Positions 22,814 to 31,602 of a stretch of DNA of 64,000 nt are shown here, piece by piece (the first letter of the stretch is position 1; every line of letters begins with the position of its first letter). A program made the position numbers and the translations under genes. The stretch lies in assembly GCA_018818785.1 (NCBI GenBank), contig JAHIRF010000012.1:38259-102258 (forward strand), in the 5' to 3' direction. The notes beneath the pieces were generated by a model. That model did not search any database and had not been told where the DNA came from. It saw nothing but the letters and a program-made list of their open reading frames with translations. This stretch comes from Thermoplasmatota archaeon (GTDB lineage Archaea > Thermoplasmatota > Thermoplasmata > UBA10834).

Positions 22814-22992
22814 CGTTGCCGTGCCTGTTTGAAACCCCATAAATTGGTGATGGAAGACAGGGTGATGTCGACGTCGCAACTGGGTCGCAGTCCGAACACC
22901 GAAATGTTGATTTGTCCAGTTGCTTATGGCGTGTTAGGATGGGGTGAGATTTATTGACTTCTGAACAACCAGAAACCCGCGGAGGAGATGTG

Positions 22993-23703
22993 ATGGACGC
23001 TCCTGAAGAGTCCATCGGTTCTGAGCCCAAGACTGCGCCTCCCACTGATGCTGGCGCCGTTCAAGCAGACACCACATCGGTCCAGGGCGAGGAATGGATG
23101 GAAGAATATGAGGCAGAGAAGAATACGAAGAAGCCGAGGGGGAAGATACCTCATCTCCTTGGCATAAGCATCGCTGTCGCAATCGTGATCATGCTAGTCA
23201 TCTGGACGTTGCTCAGTCCACAGGTCCTCCCTACGTCGGGAGAGACTTACTTGCGCTCGCCGACGTACGCAAATCTTGGGAACTACAGCGGGGATCTGGA
23301 CATCAGATGGCTGTTGAACTCAGTCCATGTCGCAGACACCACCTGGGGCGTTTCGATAGCCGGCAGTCCACAGGTATCATCCGGGGATGTCGTGACATTC
23401 GATGTGCTGATCACCAAAGTGAACGAGGAGATGAAGAACCCGTGGTTCGTCGGGACCTCCATAAAGGTGAAGGATGCCGCGATGTTCACCGAGGACGGCA
23501 CGCAGGTCGGAACGATGGTCGGCCGGTCGAGCGAAAGGTTCGGAACCATCGCGGAGATAGAGGCAACATTCGATTCGCCCGGGAATTACACATGTTACGT
23601 ATACACGGAGATCACAATATACGGCAAGATGCTGGTCGGCTATGTCCCGGTGAAGGTTCTGCGCATGACCGCGTACCTGGACGCGGATATGATCGTCACG
23701 TAG
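22993..23703 (+). CDS. Membrane-anchored extracytoplasmic protein of unknown function
   Basis: About 236 aa. An acidic, Pro/Thr-rich cytoplasmic N-terminus is followed by one hydrophobic anchor (IPHLLGISIAVAIVIMLVIWTLL). A probable all-beta external domain of ~150 residues follows (DTTWGVSIAGSPQVSSGDVVTF; FDSPGNYTCYVYTEI). The ATG at 22993 has GGAGG seven bases upstream; a TTG at 22954 with GGGGTGAG is a real alternative adding 13 residues. No family recognised. Confidence 0.7.
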   Translation: MDAPEESIGSEPKTAPPTDAGAVQADTTSVQGEEWMEEYEAEKNTKKPRGKIPHLLGISIAVAIVIMLVIWTLLSPQVLPTSGETYLRSPTYANLGNYSGDLDIRWLLNSVHVADTTWGVSIAGSPQVSSGDVVTFDVLITKVNEEMKNPWFVGTSIKVKDAAMFTEDGTQVGTMVGRSSERFGTIAEIEATFDSPGNYTCYVYTEITIYGKMLVGYVPVKVLRMTAYLDADMIVT

Positions 23704-23761
23704 GGGCGCGTCACGCTCATCATACGTTGATAGTTGATATATAGGGTAGCGGGCATCGGAC

Positions 23762-24412
23762 ATGATGGTCATGACGCTGGAACTCATACTCATCCGGCAC
23801 GGCGAGACCGAATGGAACAAGGACAGGGTCTTCCGAGGTCAGATGGACATGCGATTGAACGCCACGGGCATAGTCCAGGCGGATGTGGTCGCGGACCTGT
23901 TGAAGGACAAGGTCTTCGATGCGATTTACACGAGCCCGTTGAAACGCGCGGTCGTTACAGCTCGCAGGATCGCAAAACCCCATGGCATCGAGATACGGGA
24001 GACACCAGGTCTATCCGACATGCACTTCGGTCTATGGCAGGGCCTGACCGAGGTCCAGGTGAAGGAGAGATTCTCCTCTGCCTACAGGAAATGGAATACC
24101 AACCCCGCCTGGATGAAGGTTCCTGGAGGGGAGACCACCAGGAAGGCCTGGAAGAGGATAAACAGTCAGCTGAGGGAGATCCTGTTCATGCACGGCACAG
24201 GGACCGTGGTCATCGTATCTCACAGGGTACCTCTGAAGATGATGACCGCATACCTGCTCAAGATGAAGAGGGGTGAGATAACGAAGATAAAGCACGACCC
24301 TTGCGCGATATCGATCTTCGATGTGCCGGACAGATACAATATCAAGGCGATAACTCTGAATGATTCCAGCCACCTGAAGAGGCTGGACCTGCCACCAGCC
24401 GAGGACTTCTGA
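23762..24412 (+). CDS. Histidine phosphatase (phosphoglycerate mutase-like)
   Basis: 216 aa. The catalytic RHGETEWN motif is near residue 11, followed by LNATGIVQADVVADLL, the IYTSPLKRAVVTAR arginine motif, SDMHFGLWQGLTEVQV and the second catalytic His in VIVSHRVPLKMM. Branch-1 histidine phosphatases transfer or hydrolyse phosphate through a phosphohistidine; substrates range from phosphoglycerate to cobalamin intermediates and sugar phosphates, which motifs do not settle. It converges on the HAD gene with an 8-nt gap. Confidence 0.9.
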   Translation: MMVMTLELILIRHGETEWNKDRVFRGQMDMRLNATGIVQADVVADLLKDKVFDAIYTSPLKRAVVTARRIAKPHGIEIRETPGLSDMHFGLWQGLTEVQVKERFSSAYRKWNTNPAWMKVPGGETTRKAWKRINSQLREILFMHGTGTVVIVSHRVPLKMMTAYLLKMKRGEITKIKHDPCAISIFDVPDRYNIKAITLNDSSHLKRLDLPPAEDF

Positions 24413-24420
24413 AGGCCGCC

Positions 24421-25119
24421 TCAGAGATATCTCGCCAGTGAATCCAGGCTACTTATGCGCAGGTATTGTGAATCCGGGAACGCCTCGTTTCTATCGACCA
24501 GGATGGCATTCATGCCCGCACCGATCGCACCCACCATGTCGATGGACGGTCTGTCGCCCAGGAAGAGAGACCTGTTCGCCTTCGTCCCCGCCATATCGAG
24601 CGCGATCTCGAATATCCTCTTGTCCGGTTTCCTCACACCGACCTCGTCGGATATCACTATGAAATCGAAATATTTCTCCATGTCCAGGTTGGCAAGCACC
24701 CTTCTTGCGAGTTCGGTCGCATTGGATACGAGGCCTACCACGAAACCCCTCGACTTGGTTGCGATGAGCGTCGGTATCGCGTCCGGGTAAGGCACCCAGC
24801 TCTCGACCTTCATCGCATGGGTCTCGAACTCCTTGGACATGTCCCTCGAGTAAGTCTCCAGGTCAATTACCGACCCGATCTCTTCCAGCACAATCCTGTC
24901 GTAATCGTTCCAGAACGGTGTCTCGTCCTTTCCGTGCAGCTTCGAGAACGCGAGATCGGTGACTCGTTCGGCCTTTCGCATGGCGGAGATCAGCCTGGCA
25001 TCATCGACATCCTCGCCATTGGACGAGAGCACCCTCGAGATCAGCTCCCTGTGGGTGGGGTTGAGGTCCCATAGGACCCCTCCCGCATCGAACATGACTG
25101 CGTCGAACTCTTCAGTCAT
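24421..25119 (-). CDS. HAD-superfamily hydrolase
   Basis: 232 aa. Motif I is present but altered: FDAGGVLWDLN has D-x-G-G in place of the usual DxDxT, common in the subfamily IA branch near haloacid dehalogenases and phosphatases. Motif II VGLVSNAT, motif III lysine in RKPDKRIFEIAL and motif IV FLGDRPSIDMVGAIGAGM follow, with a helical cap between motifs I and II. Probably a small phosphatase; substrate unknown. Confidence 0.87.
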   Translation of the reverse strand: MTEEFDAVMFDAGGVLWDLNPTHRELISRVLSSNGEDVDDARLISAMRKAERVTDLAFSKLHGKDETPFWNDYDRIVLEEIGSVIDLETYSRDMSKEFETHAMKVESWVPYPDAIPTLIATKSRGFVVGLVSNATELARRVLANLDMEKYFDFIVISDEVGVRKPDKRIFEIALDMAGTKANRSLFLGDRPSIDMVGAIGAGMNAILVDRNEAFPDSQYLRISSLDSLARYL

Positions 25120-25174
25120 GGCGCTCTCAAGGGCGTCCCATCGTATGTAATGGTGTTGCCCGCGGAATCTGAGT

Positions 25175-26032
25175 TCATCTGATCAGTTCCGGCACATCCG
25201 TCGGGATCCTGGCGACTTTCACACCGGCGGCTTCGAGTGCGGTTATCTTGCTCTCCGCGGTACCTCTGCCTCTCGCGATAATCGCGCCTGCATGTCCCAT
25301 CCTCTTGCCTGGAGGCGCAGTCCTTCCAGCGATGTATGCGACTACGGGCTTGGTCACGTTCGTCTTGATGAACTCCGCGGCCTCCTCCTCGGCCGTACCT
25401 CCGATCTCTCCGACCATCACGATCTTCCTGGTCAATGGGTCGTCCTGGAACTTTGCCAGCACATCCACGAAGTTCGTTCCCGGGACCCTGTCCCCTCCGA
25501 TGCCGACACAGGTCGATTGCCCGATGCCTTGCTCGGTCATCGCGTTGACGATCTCGTATGTCAATGTGCCGGATCGGGAGACCACGCCCACGTCTCCCTT
25601 CATGAATATCTTGCTGGGCAGGATGCCCACTTTCCCAAGTCCGGGCGATGCCAGGCCTGGGCAGTTGGGCCCTATCAGTACGACGCCCCTGCTCTGGGCC
25701 ACCGCGACGAAATGTATTGCGTCGTGGACAGGCACATGTTCCGTCACCGCGACGATGGTCTTGATGCCAGCGTCGATCGCCTCCATTACGGAGTCGCGGG
25801 TGAAAGGCGCGGGGACGAATATACAGGAAGTGTTCGCTCCCGTCTTGGCGACCGCCTCAGCGACCGAGTTGAAGACAGGTATGTCGTTCACCGTCTGGCC
25901 TGCCTTTCCAGGGGTGACGCCTGCGACCACCTTCGTTCCGAAATCCTTCATCGCTTTTGAGTGATAAGTCCCCTGGTAGCCGGTTATGCCCTGTACTACC
26001 ACCGTTGTGTTGGAATCTACAATGACTGCCAT
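25175..26032 (-). CDS. sucD: Succinyl-CoA synthetase alpha subunit
   Basis: 285 aa. The CoA-binding Rossmann motif VVVQGITGYQGTYH, PVFNSVAEAV, and the phosphohistidine loop PPGKRMGHAGAI are all intact. With SucC it interconverts succinate, CoA and ATP with succinyl-CoA, ADP and phosphate in the cytosol. It follows sucC by 4 nt. It serves as the in-window reference for the divergent SucD-like protein at 54560. Confidence 0.96.
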   Translation of the reverse strand: MAVIVDSNTTVVVQGITGYQGTYHSKAMKDFGTKVVAGVTPGKAGQTVNDIPVFNSVAEAVAKTGANTSCIFVPAPFTRDSVMEAIDAGIKTIVAVTEHVPVHDAIHFVAVAQSRGVVLIGPNCPGLASPGLGKVGILPSKIFMKGDVGVVSRSGTLTYEIVNAMTEQGIGQSTCVGIGGDRVPGTNFVDVLAKFQDDPLTRKIVMVGEIGGTAEEEAAEFIKTNVTKPVVAYIAGRTAPPGKRMGHAGAIIARGRGTAESKITALEAAGVKVARIPTDVPELIR

Positions 26033-26036
26033 AGTA

Positions 26037-27140
26037 TCACCTCAGTGACTCCTTCGAGGCCTTCTCAGCGGCCTCGCTCAGCCCAGATGCGGGTATCATT
26101 CCCGCGTTACTGAGCATCTCCCTCCCCAGCTCCTCGTTCACTCCCTTGATGCGCGCGACTATGGGTACCTTGTTCTTGATGTCCTTGATCGCCTCCAGCA
26201 CCCCTTTGGCGACCGTGTCGCACTTCGTGATCCCGCCGAATATGTTGAGCAGGATGACCTTCGGGTTCGCCTCGCTCATGAGCTGCATGGCCTCCCTGAC
26301 CTTCTCTGGGTCGTCTGTGCCCCCGAGGTCGAGGAACACGCCTGCCTTGCCCCCGAACATGTTGATGCTGTCCAATGTCGCCATCGTGAGTCCCGCCCCG
26401 TTTGCGATGACACCTATGTTTCCATCCAATTGTACGAACGCGATGTCGAGCTTCTTTGCCTTCGCCTCCAAGGGCGTGAGGTCTTCCTCCAACTCATCGT
26501 ATTCCTTGTGCCTGAACATTGCATCGGAATCGATGGTTATCTTGGCGTCACCGGCGACGACCTTTCCGTCCTTCGTGATGACGAGTGGGTTGATCTCGAC
26601 CAACTCCGCATCCTCGCTCTCGGCCAATTCATAGATCTTGGATACGATGCCCATGACCTGTGTCGCCTGCTCCTTGGGCAGCTCCAGGAAGCTGGCAACC
26701 CGCCTGCCGATGAACTGCTGATATCCCATCAGCGGGTCGATGGATAGCATGAGCAACTTGTCATCGGGGACGGATTCGATATCCATCCCGCCGCTTGCGG
26801 ATGCCATCAGAAGCATGCCCCGGCGGCTTCTGTCTATCGTCATTCCCAGATACAGCTCTTTGTCGACCTCGAGCCGCTGCTCCAGGAGCACCTGCTTCGT
26901 GACGTATCCCTTGATGTTCATGCCTAGGATCGCGGAGGCGGCCTTCTTCGCTTCGTCGACTGTCTCCGCGGGCTTAATGCCGCCCGCCTTGCCTCTTCCC
27001 CCTATCAATACCTGAGCCTTCACCATGACGGGGCCTGGCAACGTCTTGATCTCGTCTGGCGAGGACACGACCTGTCCCATCGGGATCGGTATGCCGTGCT
27101 TCCTCATCAGCTCCTTGGCTTTGAACTCATACAGTTTCAT
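26037..27140 (-). CDS. sucC: Succinyl-CoA synthetase beta subunit
   Basis: 367 aa ATP-grasp subunit. Nucleotide site KAQVLIGGRGKAGGIK, metal-site region LVEINPLVI, the phosphate-binding FLDLGGTDDPEKVREAM and C-terminal NIFGGITKCDTVAKGV are canonical. First gene of a sucC-sucD operon. No other TCA-cycle gene is nearby. Confidence 0.96.
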   Translation of the reverse strand: MKLYEFKAKELMRKHGIPIPMGQVVSSPDEIKTLPGPVMVKAQVLIGGRGKAGGIKPAETVDEAKKAASAILGMNIKGYVTKQVLLEQRLEVDKELYLGMTIDRSRRGMLLMASASGGMDIESVPDDKLLMLSIDPLMGYQQFIGRRVASFLELPKEQATQVMGIVSKIYELAESEDAELVEINPLVITKDGKVVAGDAKITIDSDAMFRHKEYDELEEDLTPLEAKAKKLDIAFVQLDGNIGVIANGAGLTMATLDSINMFGGKAGVFLDLGGTDDPEKVREAMQLMSEANPKVILLNIFGGITKCDTVAKGVLEAIKDIKNKVPIVARIKGVNEELGREMLSNAGMIPASGLSEAAEKASKESLR

Positions 27141-27277
27141 CTCATATCCGCCTTCACTCGTAAGCGGAAACCACCGTATTTAGCAATTATCACGAGACAG
27201 ATATTCATGTTCCTGTGGACGCGATCGTGCAACTGCGTAGAAAGGCTTATCAGACATCCATCCAATCAACCAGCCCT

Positions 27278-27868
27278 ATGCAGCGAGATGTGAAGATTGA
27301 AACTTTGGTCGCGTTGTCTGCGTTTGTGTTCGTCACGCTCGCTGTGACTATGTTCCTCGTGCCTTTCGAGGACAATAACACCAGGATATTCTTTGTGAGC
27401 CTCGCAGCGGTCCTCGTTTCGATCAATATAGCCGGGTTCTTCATGGTCTGGAGCTCCTCGCCCACCATAGTGGACGAGATATTCCTGATGACCCCGGACG
27501 GACGGCTTCTGAAACATTACACCAGGCGGCTGAGGCCCGATCAGGATGAGGACATCCTCGCGGGTATGCTCACCGCCGTGCAGAACTTCATACGCGAGAG
27601 TTTCGATGAGAGCGGTGGGCGGCTGAGGGAGATACGTTTCGAACACTACGACATCGTGATATCCCATTCCAAGAACGTCGTCATCGCGGCGATAATCTCC
27701 ACCAAGAAGCCGGAGAAGCTCAGGATGCAGCTGACCATGGTCACTGACGACCTCGAGAAGCACTTCGGGAGCAAGCTCAAGAACTGGGCGGGCGACAAGG
27801 CCGACCTGACCGGTGTGGACATCATAATGAAGAAGCTTCTGAGTGGTAGATATCGAAAGTCCCTCTGA
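27278..27868 (+). CDS. Membrane-anchored protein with longin/roadblock-like domain
   Basis: 196 aa from an ATG that sits ~25-30 nt after a TATA-like AGGCTTATCAG, fitting a leaderless message. Two transmembrane segments (LVALSAFVFVTLAVTMFLV and FFVSLAAVLVSINIAGFFMVW) are followed by a cytoplasmic domain opening EIFLMTPDGRLLKHYTRRLRPDQDEDILAGML, a pattern I associate with archaeal longin/roadblock-like modules that bind small GTPases. Only 65 nt separate it from a Ras-like GTPase. Functional partnership is inference. Confidence 0.65.
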   Translation: MQRDVKIETLVALSAFVFVTLAVTMFLVPFEDNNTRIFFVSLAAVLVSINIAGFFMVWSSSPTIVDEIFLMTPDGRLLKHYTRRLRPDQDEDILAGMLTAVQNFIRESFDESGGRLREIRFEHYDIVISHSKNVVIAAIISTKKPEKLRMQLTMVTDDLEKHFGSKLKNWAGDKADLTGVDIIMKKLLSGRYRKSL

Positions 27869-27933
27869 CGATAAAAAGCTTTTAAGCCATCCACTGCCTA
27901 TTGCGCTCCTGGATGGAGCTTAAGGAGCTTCTG

Positions 27934-28728
27934 ATGAAAGTCGTCCTCCTGGGCGACGGAGCAGTAGGCAAGACATCCCTTATCGCCAGGTATGTCGTCA
28001 ACAAGTTCGATGACAAGTACATCGCTACCATTGGTACCAAGGTGTCCAAGAAGGACATGCAGTTGACGAAGCCAAACCTGATAATCAACCTCAGATTGAT
28101 GATATGGGACATCTTGGGTCAGAAGGAATATGCCAAGATCCGAAGCGCGAGCCTGAGCGGTGCCCAAGGCGTAATCGCCGTGGGAGACCTCACCCGGCCC
28201 GAGACCGTCCAGGCGATCGAGACTTTTTGGCTCAGAGAGGTCGGGAGCGCCGTGGGCAAGGTTCCGACCATACTCATCGGGAACAAGGCGGACATCGCGG
28301 ACATGACATCGATGTCCACCACCACCCTGGAGTCGATGGGACAGAAGCTCGGATGCCCGATATTCTTCACGAGCGCCAAGACAGGTGAGAACGTCGAGGC
28401 TGCGTTCGATGCGTTGGCGCAGATGCTCGTAGAGAATGTGGTGGCCAGCAGGATGAAGGCTGAAGAGGACGCACTCCAGTCGCTCGCAGAGGTCGTGGAC
28501 TATATCATTCAGGACTTTTGTGCGCAGTACGGCGACCTCGAGAAAGCCATGCTGATAGTCCAGCACCAGTTCGAGGAGGCGGAAGTGGACATTAGGAAGC
28601 CGAACAAGGACGCGGTCCTCCAGGCGCTGGAAGGCCTCGCGAAGGCGGAGGAGCTCTCGCTTACCAAGACCGTCGCCCTCGTGAACCTGGAAGAGCGCCA
28701 GAAGCTCGTGGTGCTGGCCAAGGGTTAG
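27934..28728 (+). CDS. Ras/Rab-like small GTPase with C-terminal extension
   Basis: 264 aa from the ATG with AAGGAG six bases upstream; in-frame starts at 27901 and 27913 are possible. G1 GDGAVGKTS, G2 region TIGTKVSKKD, a G3-type WDILGQKEYAKI, G4 GNKAD and G5 TSAKTG are all present, giving a complete Ras fold over residues 1-~165. The remaining ~100 residues are helical and charged (IQDFCAQYGDLEKAMLIVQHQF) and unrecognised. No lipidation motif is visible. Likely partner is the preceding membrane protein, as with MglA-MglB type pairs. Confidence 0.88.
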   Translation: MKVVLLGDGAVGKTSLIARYVVNKFDDKYIATIGTKVSKKDMQLTKPNLIINLRLMIWDILGQKEYAKIRSASLSGAQGVIAVGDLTRPETVQAIETFWLREVGSAVGKVPTILIGNKADIADMTSMSTTTLESMGQKLGCPIFFTSAKTGENVEAAFDALAQMLVENVVASRMKAEEDALQSLAEVVDYIIQDFCAQYGDLEKAMLIVQHQFEEAEVDIRKPNKDAVLQALEGLAKAEELSLTKTVALVNLEERQKLVVLAKG

Positions 28729-28814
28729 GACATCTGGATTCGTTGTCGAAAATAGGAAGTCCAACCAAGTCGGAGGCCAAGGTTTTATAAGGCTCGAGCC
28801 ATCCCGACTCTGGA

Positions 28815-29462
28815 ATGAAGGTCCACTACATAGCAGGGGTGGCGTACGACAGCAACGTGTACCTTCTGGAAGGTGACGACCCGATCCTCGTGGATGCGGG
28901 CACGGGCATGAATGTCGATACGACTCTGGAGGAGGTGTCTAGGATAGTCCCTCTGAAGGATATCGGACGTGTGGTGCTCACGCACAGCCACTACGACCAT
29001 ATGGGCGGGGCCGAGGCAATCCAGAAGGCGACGGGCGCGAAGCTATACCTGCACGAGATAGAAGCGGATCTGATATCGGCCGGAGATACCTCTCTGACCG
29101 TGTCGCAGATGTTCGGCAGGAAACTCGCCCATCTTGATGTTGAACCACTCAAAGCCGGCCAGAAACTCAAGTGCGGTTCTGCCGAGCTAGAGGTCCTTCA
29201 CACCCCAGGTCATTCGCCAGGTTCCATCACGCTCCTTGACAGGGCAGGCATGTCCGCGATAGTGGGCGATACCGTGTTCTGTGACGGGGGCGTTGGCAGG
29301 TGGGATCTTCCGAGCGGGGACCTGTCTGAGCTTAGATCATCCATCATTCGATTGAAAGAGCTGGGACTGAAGAACATGTACCCAGGTCATGGGTCGTACG
29401 CCGAAGGTGATGCGCAATATCATCTGAAGCTATCAACGGAATACATATCGGAGGCATACTGA
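28815..29462 (+). CDS. MBL-fold metallohydrolase (glyoxalase II-like)
   Basis: 215 aa. The signature THSHYDHMGG (HxHxDH) near residue 57, LHTPGHSPGSI, VGDTVF and the final MYPGHG supply the dinuclear metal ligands. Similar to hydroxyacylglutathione hydrolases, though a small thioester or lactone substrate cannot be chosen from sequence. A TATA box GGTTTTATAAGG ~30 nt upstream suggests leaderless transcription. The stop overlaps the next start (TGATG). Confidence 0.9.
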   Translation: MKVHYIAGVAYDSNVYLLEGDDPILVDAGTGMNVDTTLEEVSRIVPLKDIGRVVLTHSHYDHMGGAEAIQKATGAKLYLHEIEADLISAGDTSLTVSQMFGRKLAHLDVEPLKAGQKLKCGSAELEVLHTPGHSPGSITLLDRAGMSAIVGDTVFCDGGVGRWDLPSGDLSELRSSIIRLKELGLKNMYPGHGSYAEGDAQYHLKLSTEYISEAY

Positions 29463-30106
29463 TGAAAGTGCTGAAGTGCACGGGGCGCAAGGAAGTCTGC
29501 AACAAATGCGATCTGCCAGAGAAGGATGTGGATGAGCTCATAGCGGTGCTCAAAGCCGGTGAGCTGATCGTCTTCCCGACGGATACACTGTATGGCATAG
29601 GTGCTGATCCGTTCAAGGAATCTTCCGTGAAGAAGGTCTTCATCGCGAAGAACAGGCCGTTCGACATGCCTCTTTCCATCGCGGTGAGCAACGAGAAGAT
29701 GATGGAGAGCGTCGCCGTCCTGAACGAGAAGGCGAGAGCAGTCATCAGGAAGTACATGCCCGGACCGATCACGATAATGCTTGCGAAGAAGCCCAGCATA
29801 CCGGATATTCTCACATCAGGTTCGAACCTCGTGGGCATCAGGATACCGGACCATCCCTTGGCGATCCGCCTAATCGACAGGTTCGGACCGATCACCGCGA
29901 CCAGCGCCAACCTGCACTCTCAGAAGGACCCGGTGGACGCTTCGATATCGAAGAAGGATCTGAAGGACCATATCAAGATCTGCGTCGATTGCGGCAAGAC
30001 CAAGTATGCCGCCCCATCGACCATCGTGGACGTGTCGGATGGCGAGGTGGATGTCATCAGGAAGGGCGTAATACCTCAGGAGGAGATTGAGAACGCCCTC
30101 CGTTAA
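29462..30106 (+). CDS. sua5: L-threonylcarbamoyladenylate synthase (Sua5/YrdC)
   Basis: 214 aa. The YrdC core is clear: LIVFPTDTLYGIGADPF, KVFIAKNRPFDMPLSIAV, YMPGPITIML, GIRIPDHPLAIRLI and GPITATSANLHS. It makes threonylcarbamoyl-AMP, the donor for t6A37 modification of ANN-decoding tRNAs. The C-terminal Sua5 domain is absent, so it is the short YrdC-like form. An N-terminal extension carries CNKC, unusual and possibly metal-binding. Confidence 0.93.
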   Translation: MKVLKCTGRKEVCNKCDLPEKDVDELIAVLKAGELIVFPTDTLYGIGADPFKESSVKKVFIAKNRPFDMPLSIAVSNEKMMESVAVLNEKARAVIRKYMPGPITIMLAKKPSIPDILTSGSNLVGIRIPDHPLAIRLIDRFGPITATSANLHSQKDPVDASISKKDLKDHIKICVDCGKTKYAAPSTIVDVSDGEVDVIRKGVIPQEEIENALR

Positions 30107-30113
30107 TGACGAC

Positions 30114-30986
30114 ATGCTGAAGAAATACAAGCTTGCCGGAACCCTCGCCCGCGAGGCGAGGGAGTTCGGCGTTTCTCACGCCAAGGCTGGCGTCAGCGCG
30201 CTGGAGCTCGCCAACGCCATGGAATCGTTGATCCGCTCCAAAGGTGGAGAGTGCGCATTCCCTGTCAATATCGGTATCAACGAGGTCGCCGCCCATTATA
30301 CCCCATCCAAAGCAGACGATGTCCTACTCAAGATCGGGGACGTCGTCAAACTCGACGTAGGCTCCCACATAGACGGATATCCAGCGGATACATCCGCAAC
30401 CGTGGAGATTGGCACCAGGAACAACCAGTCACTCATCACTTCAGCCGAGGACGCTCTGAAGATGTGCGTGGAGATGATCGCACCTGGTACTACTCTTTCT
30501 GCCATAGGAGAGGCTGTGGACAGAGCGATATGCTCTGCAGGGTTCAAGCCGATCGAGAACCTCACGGGTCACAGCATGGAACGTTTCAATCTCCACGCAG
30601 GCCTGAGCATTCCGAATGTAAAGACAAAGGACAGGGCCTTTGTCGAAGAAGGCATGATCCTTGCGATCGAACCGTTCTCAACGACGGGTTCCGGAAGGGT
30701 GAAGGGTGCTTGCAGGGGGAATATCTACAGGATAATGAGGGACCGCCGCGCACCCGCGGAGATATCCACGATGTTCTCACGGATGCAGAGCAGATTCGGA
30801 TCGTTCCCTTTCGCATCCAGGTGGTGCGACGATCTTCATCCGAACGCCTCGACTCTCCTTCCGAAGATGTTGCGTATGGGCATGGTGATGAACTATCCCG
30901 TACTGTCCGAGGTTCGTGGAGGCATAGTCGCCCAAGCAGAACACTCAGTGTTGGTCACCAAGAATAGCTGCATTGTTCTGACTTGA
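30114..30986 (+). CDS. map: Methionine aminopeptidase, type II
   Basis: 290 aa from ATG 30114; a TTG at 30087 inside the sua5 end is an alternative. Removes initiator Met from nascent proteins. Metal ligands are recognisable: KLDVGSHIDGYPADTSATV (two Asp), the His of LTGHSMERFNLHAG, the Glu of AIEPFSTTGSG and the last Glu in VAQAEHSVLVT. The type II insertion lies between the last His and the C-terminus. Forms a unit with sua5. Confidence 0.95.
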   Translation: MLKKYKLAGTLAREAREFGVSHAKAGVSALELANAMESLIRSKGGECAFPVNIGINEVAAHYTPSKADDVLLKIGDVVKLDVGSHIDGYPADTSATVEIGTRNNQSLITSAEDALKMCVEMIAPGTTLSAIGEAVDRAICSAGFKPIENLTGHSMERFNLHAGLSIPNVKTKDRAFVEEGMILAIEPFSTTGSGRVKGACRGNIYRIMRDRRAPAEISTMFSRMQSRFGSFPFASRWCDDLHPNASTLLPKMLRMGMVMNYPVLSEVRGGIVAQAEHSVLVTKNSCIVLT

Positions 30987-31469
30987 CGGAAGAAGTTCCG
31001 AGCAAGCTTATCGTTGCCTCGTCCACTCCCAAAATCGATTCTTTTCAAGCTGATCCAAATGACGCTTGTTCCCCGCCGATGCCTCCCCACCCAGGCCCTC
31101 GAAGGGCACAGGTGGAGAGGCATGACGAACACCTCTTTTGTGAAAAAGTTGTGGGTGGTTCGAAATTCTGGAGGAAATGGCGAGGTGTGTTGGTGATGCC
31201 CCTCCTTTTTGGAGTTTTGCAGACCTCCTCCGAGCCTGACAGAGGTTAATATGATTCACTTATTTTAATCCTTTTCGCTTTCACCACAAGTCGTTGGTTC
31301 ATTTCTAGAAGGGGTTTTAGTCGAGTGAATACATGATTGTGCCAGAACGCACCCATTTGTGTGGATGGTTTCCCATTTTGTTAGCATGTCTTTTATTGAT
31401 ACGCTAATCATAGACGTCGTCGCAGACTGCGAATCTTTAATAGATATGTGACGCTAACCGTTGAACCAA
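30987..31469. other. Intergenic region before tRNA-Leu with a strong hairpin
   Basis: No convincing protein gene in 480 bases; ORFs here lack ribosome sites and family features. At 31080-31122 a 43-base inverted repeat folds: TGCCTCCCCACC pairs with GGTGGAGAGGCA (one mismatch), with an inner GCCC/GGGC stem. It may be the end of the map transcript or part of an untranslated RNA. The last ~40 bases hold the tRNA promoter. Confidence 0.4.
31436..31442 (+). promoter_or_regulatory. Predicted TATA box of tRNA-Leu
   Basis: TTTAATA lies ~30 bases upstream of the mature tRNA 5' end (31470), suitable spacing for transcription starting just before the tRNA. Confidence 0.5.
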
Positions 31470-31554
31470 GCGAGGGTAGCCAAGCCCGGTCAAAGGCGAC
31501 AGACTCAAGATCTGTTCTCGTAGGGGTTCCCCGGTTCAAATCCGGGCCCTCGCA
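31470..31554 (+). tRNA. tRNA-Leu (anticodon CAA), integration target
   Basis: 85 nt class II tRNA. The acceptor GCGAGGG pairs with CCCTCGC at 31547-31553 with discriminator A. The anticodon stem ACAGA/TCTGT encloses CTCAAGA (anticodon CAA at loop positions 3-5). A long variable arm follows, then a T arm CCCGG-TTCAAAT-CCGGG. No intron and no encoded CCA. Its 3' end is repeated twice to the right, at 61.69 and 63.73 kb, marking it as an attachment site. Confidence 0.95.
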
Positions 31555-31561
31555 CATTATT
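31539..31561 (+). repeat. attL: tRNA-Leu 3' end repeated at element ends
   Basis: TCCGGGCCCTCGCACATT is shared exactly by the tRNA 3' end and copies at 61687-61708 and 63732-63751. The match with the first right copy is 22 bases and with the second 20 bases, both extending a little past the tRNA end. Weaker similarity continues leftward into the T arm. Confidence 0.85.
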
Positions 31562-31602
31562 TGATGGTAAAGTATTTATGGCCAGATATTTATCAAACAT
31601 TG

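Noticed and set aside
31008..31259. Open frames in the map to tRNA-Leu gap
   Set aside because: No ribosome site, poor composition, and a hairpin crosses them.
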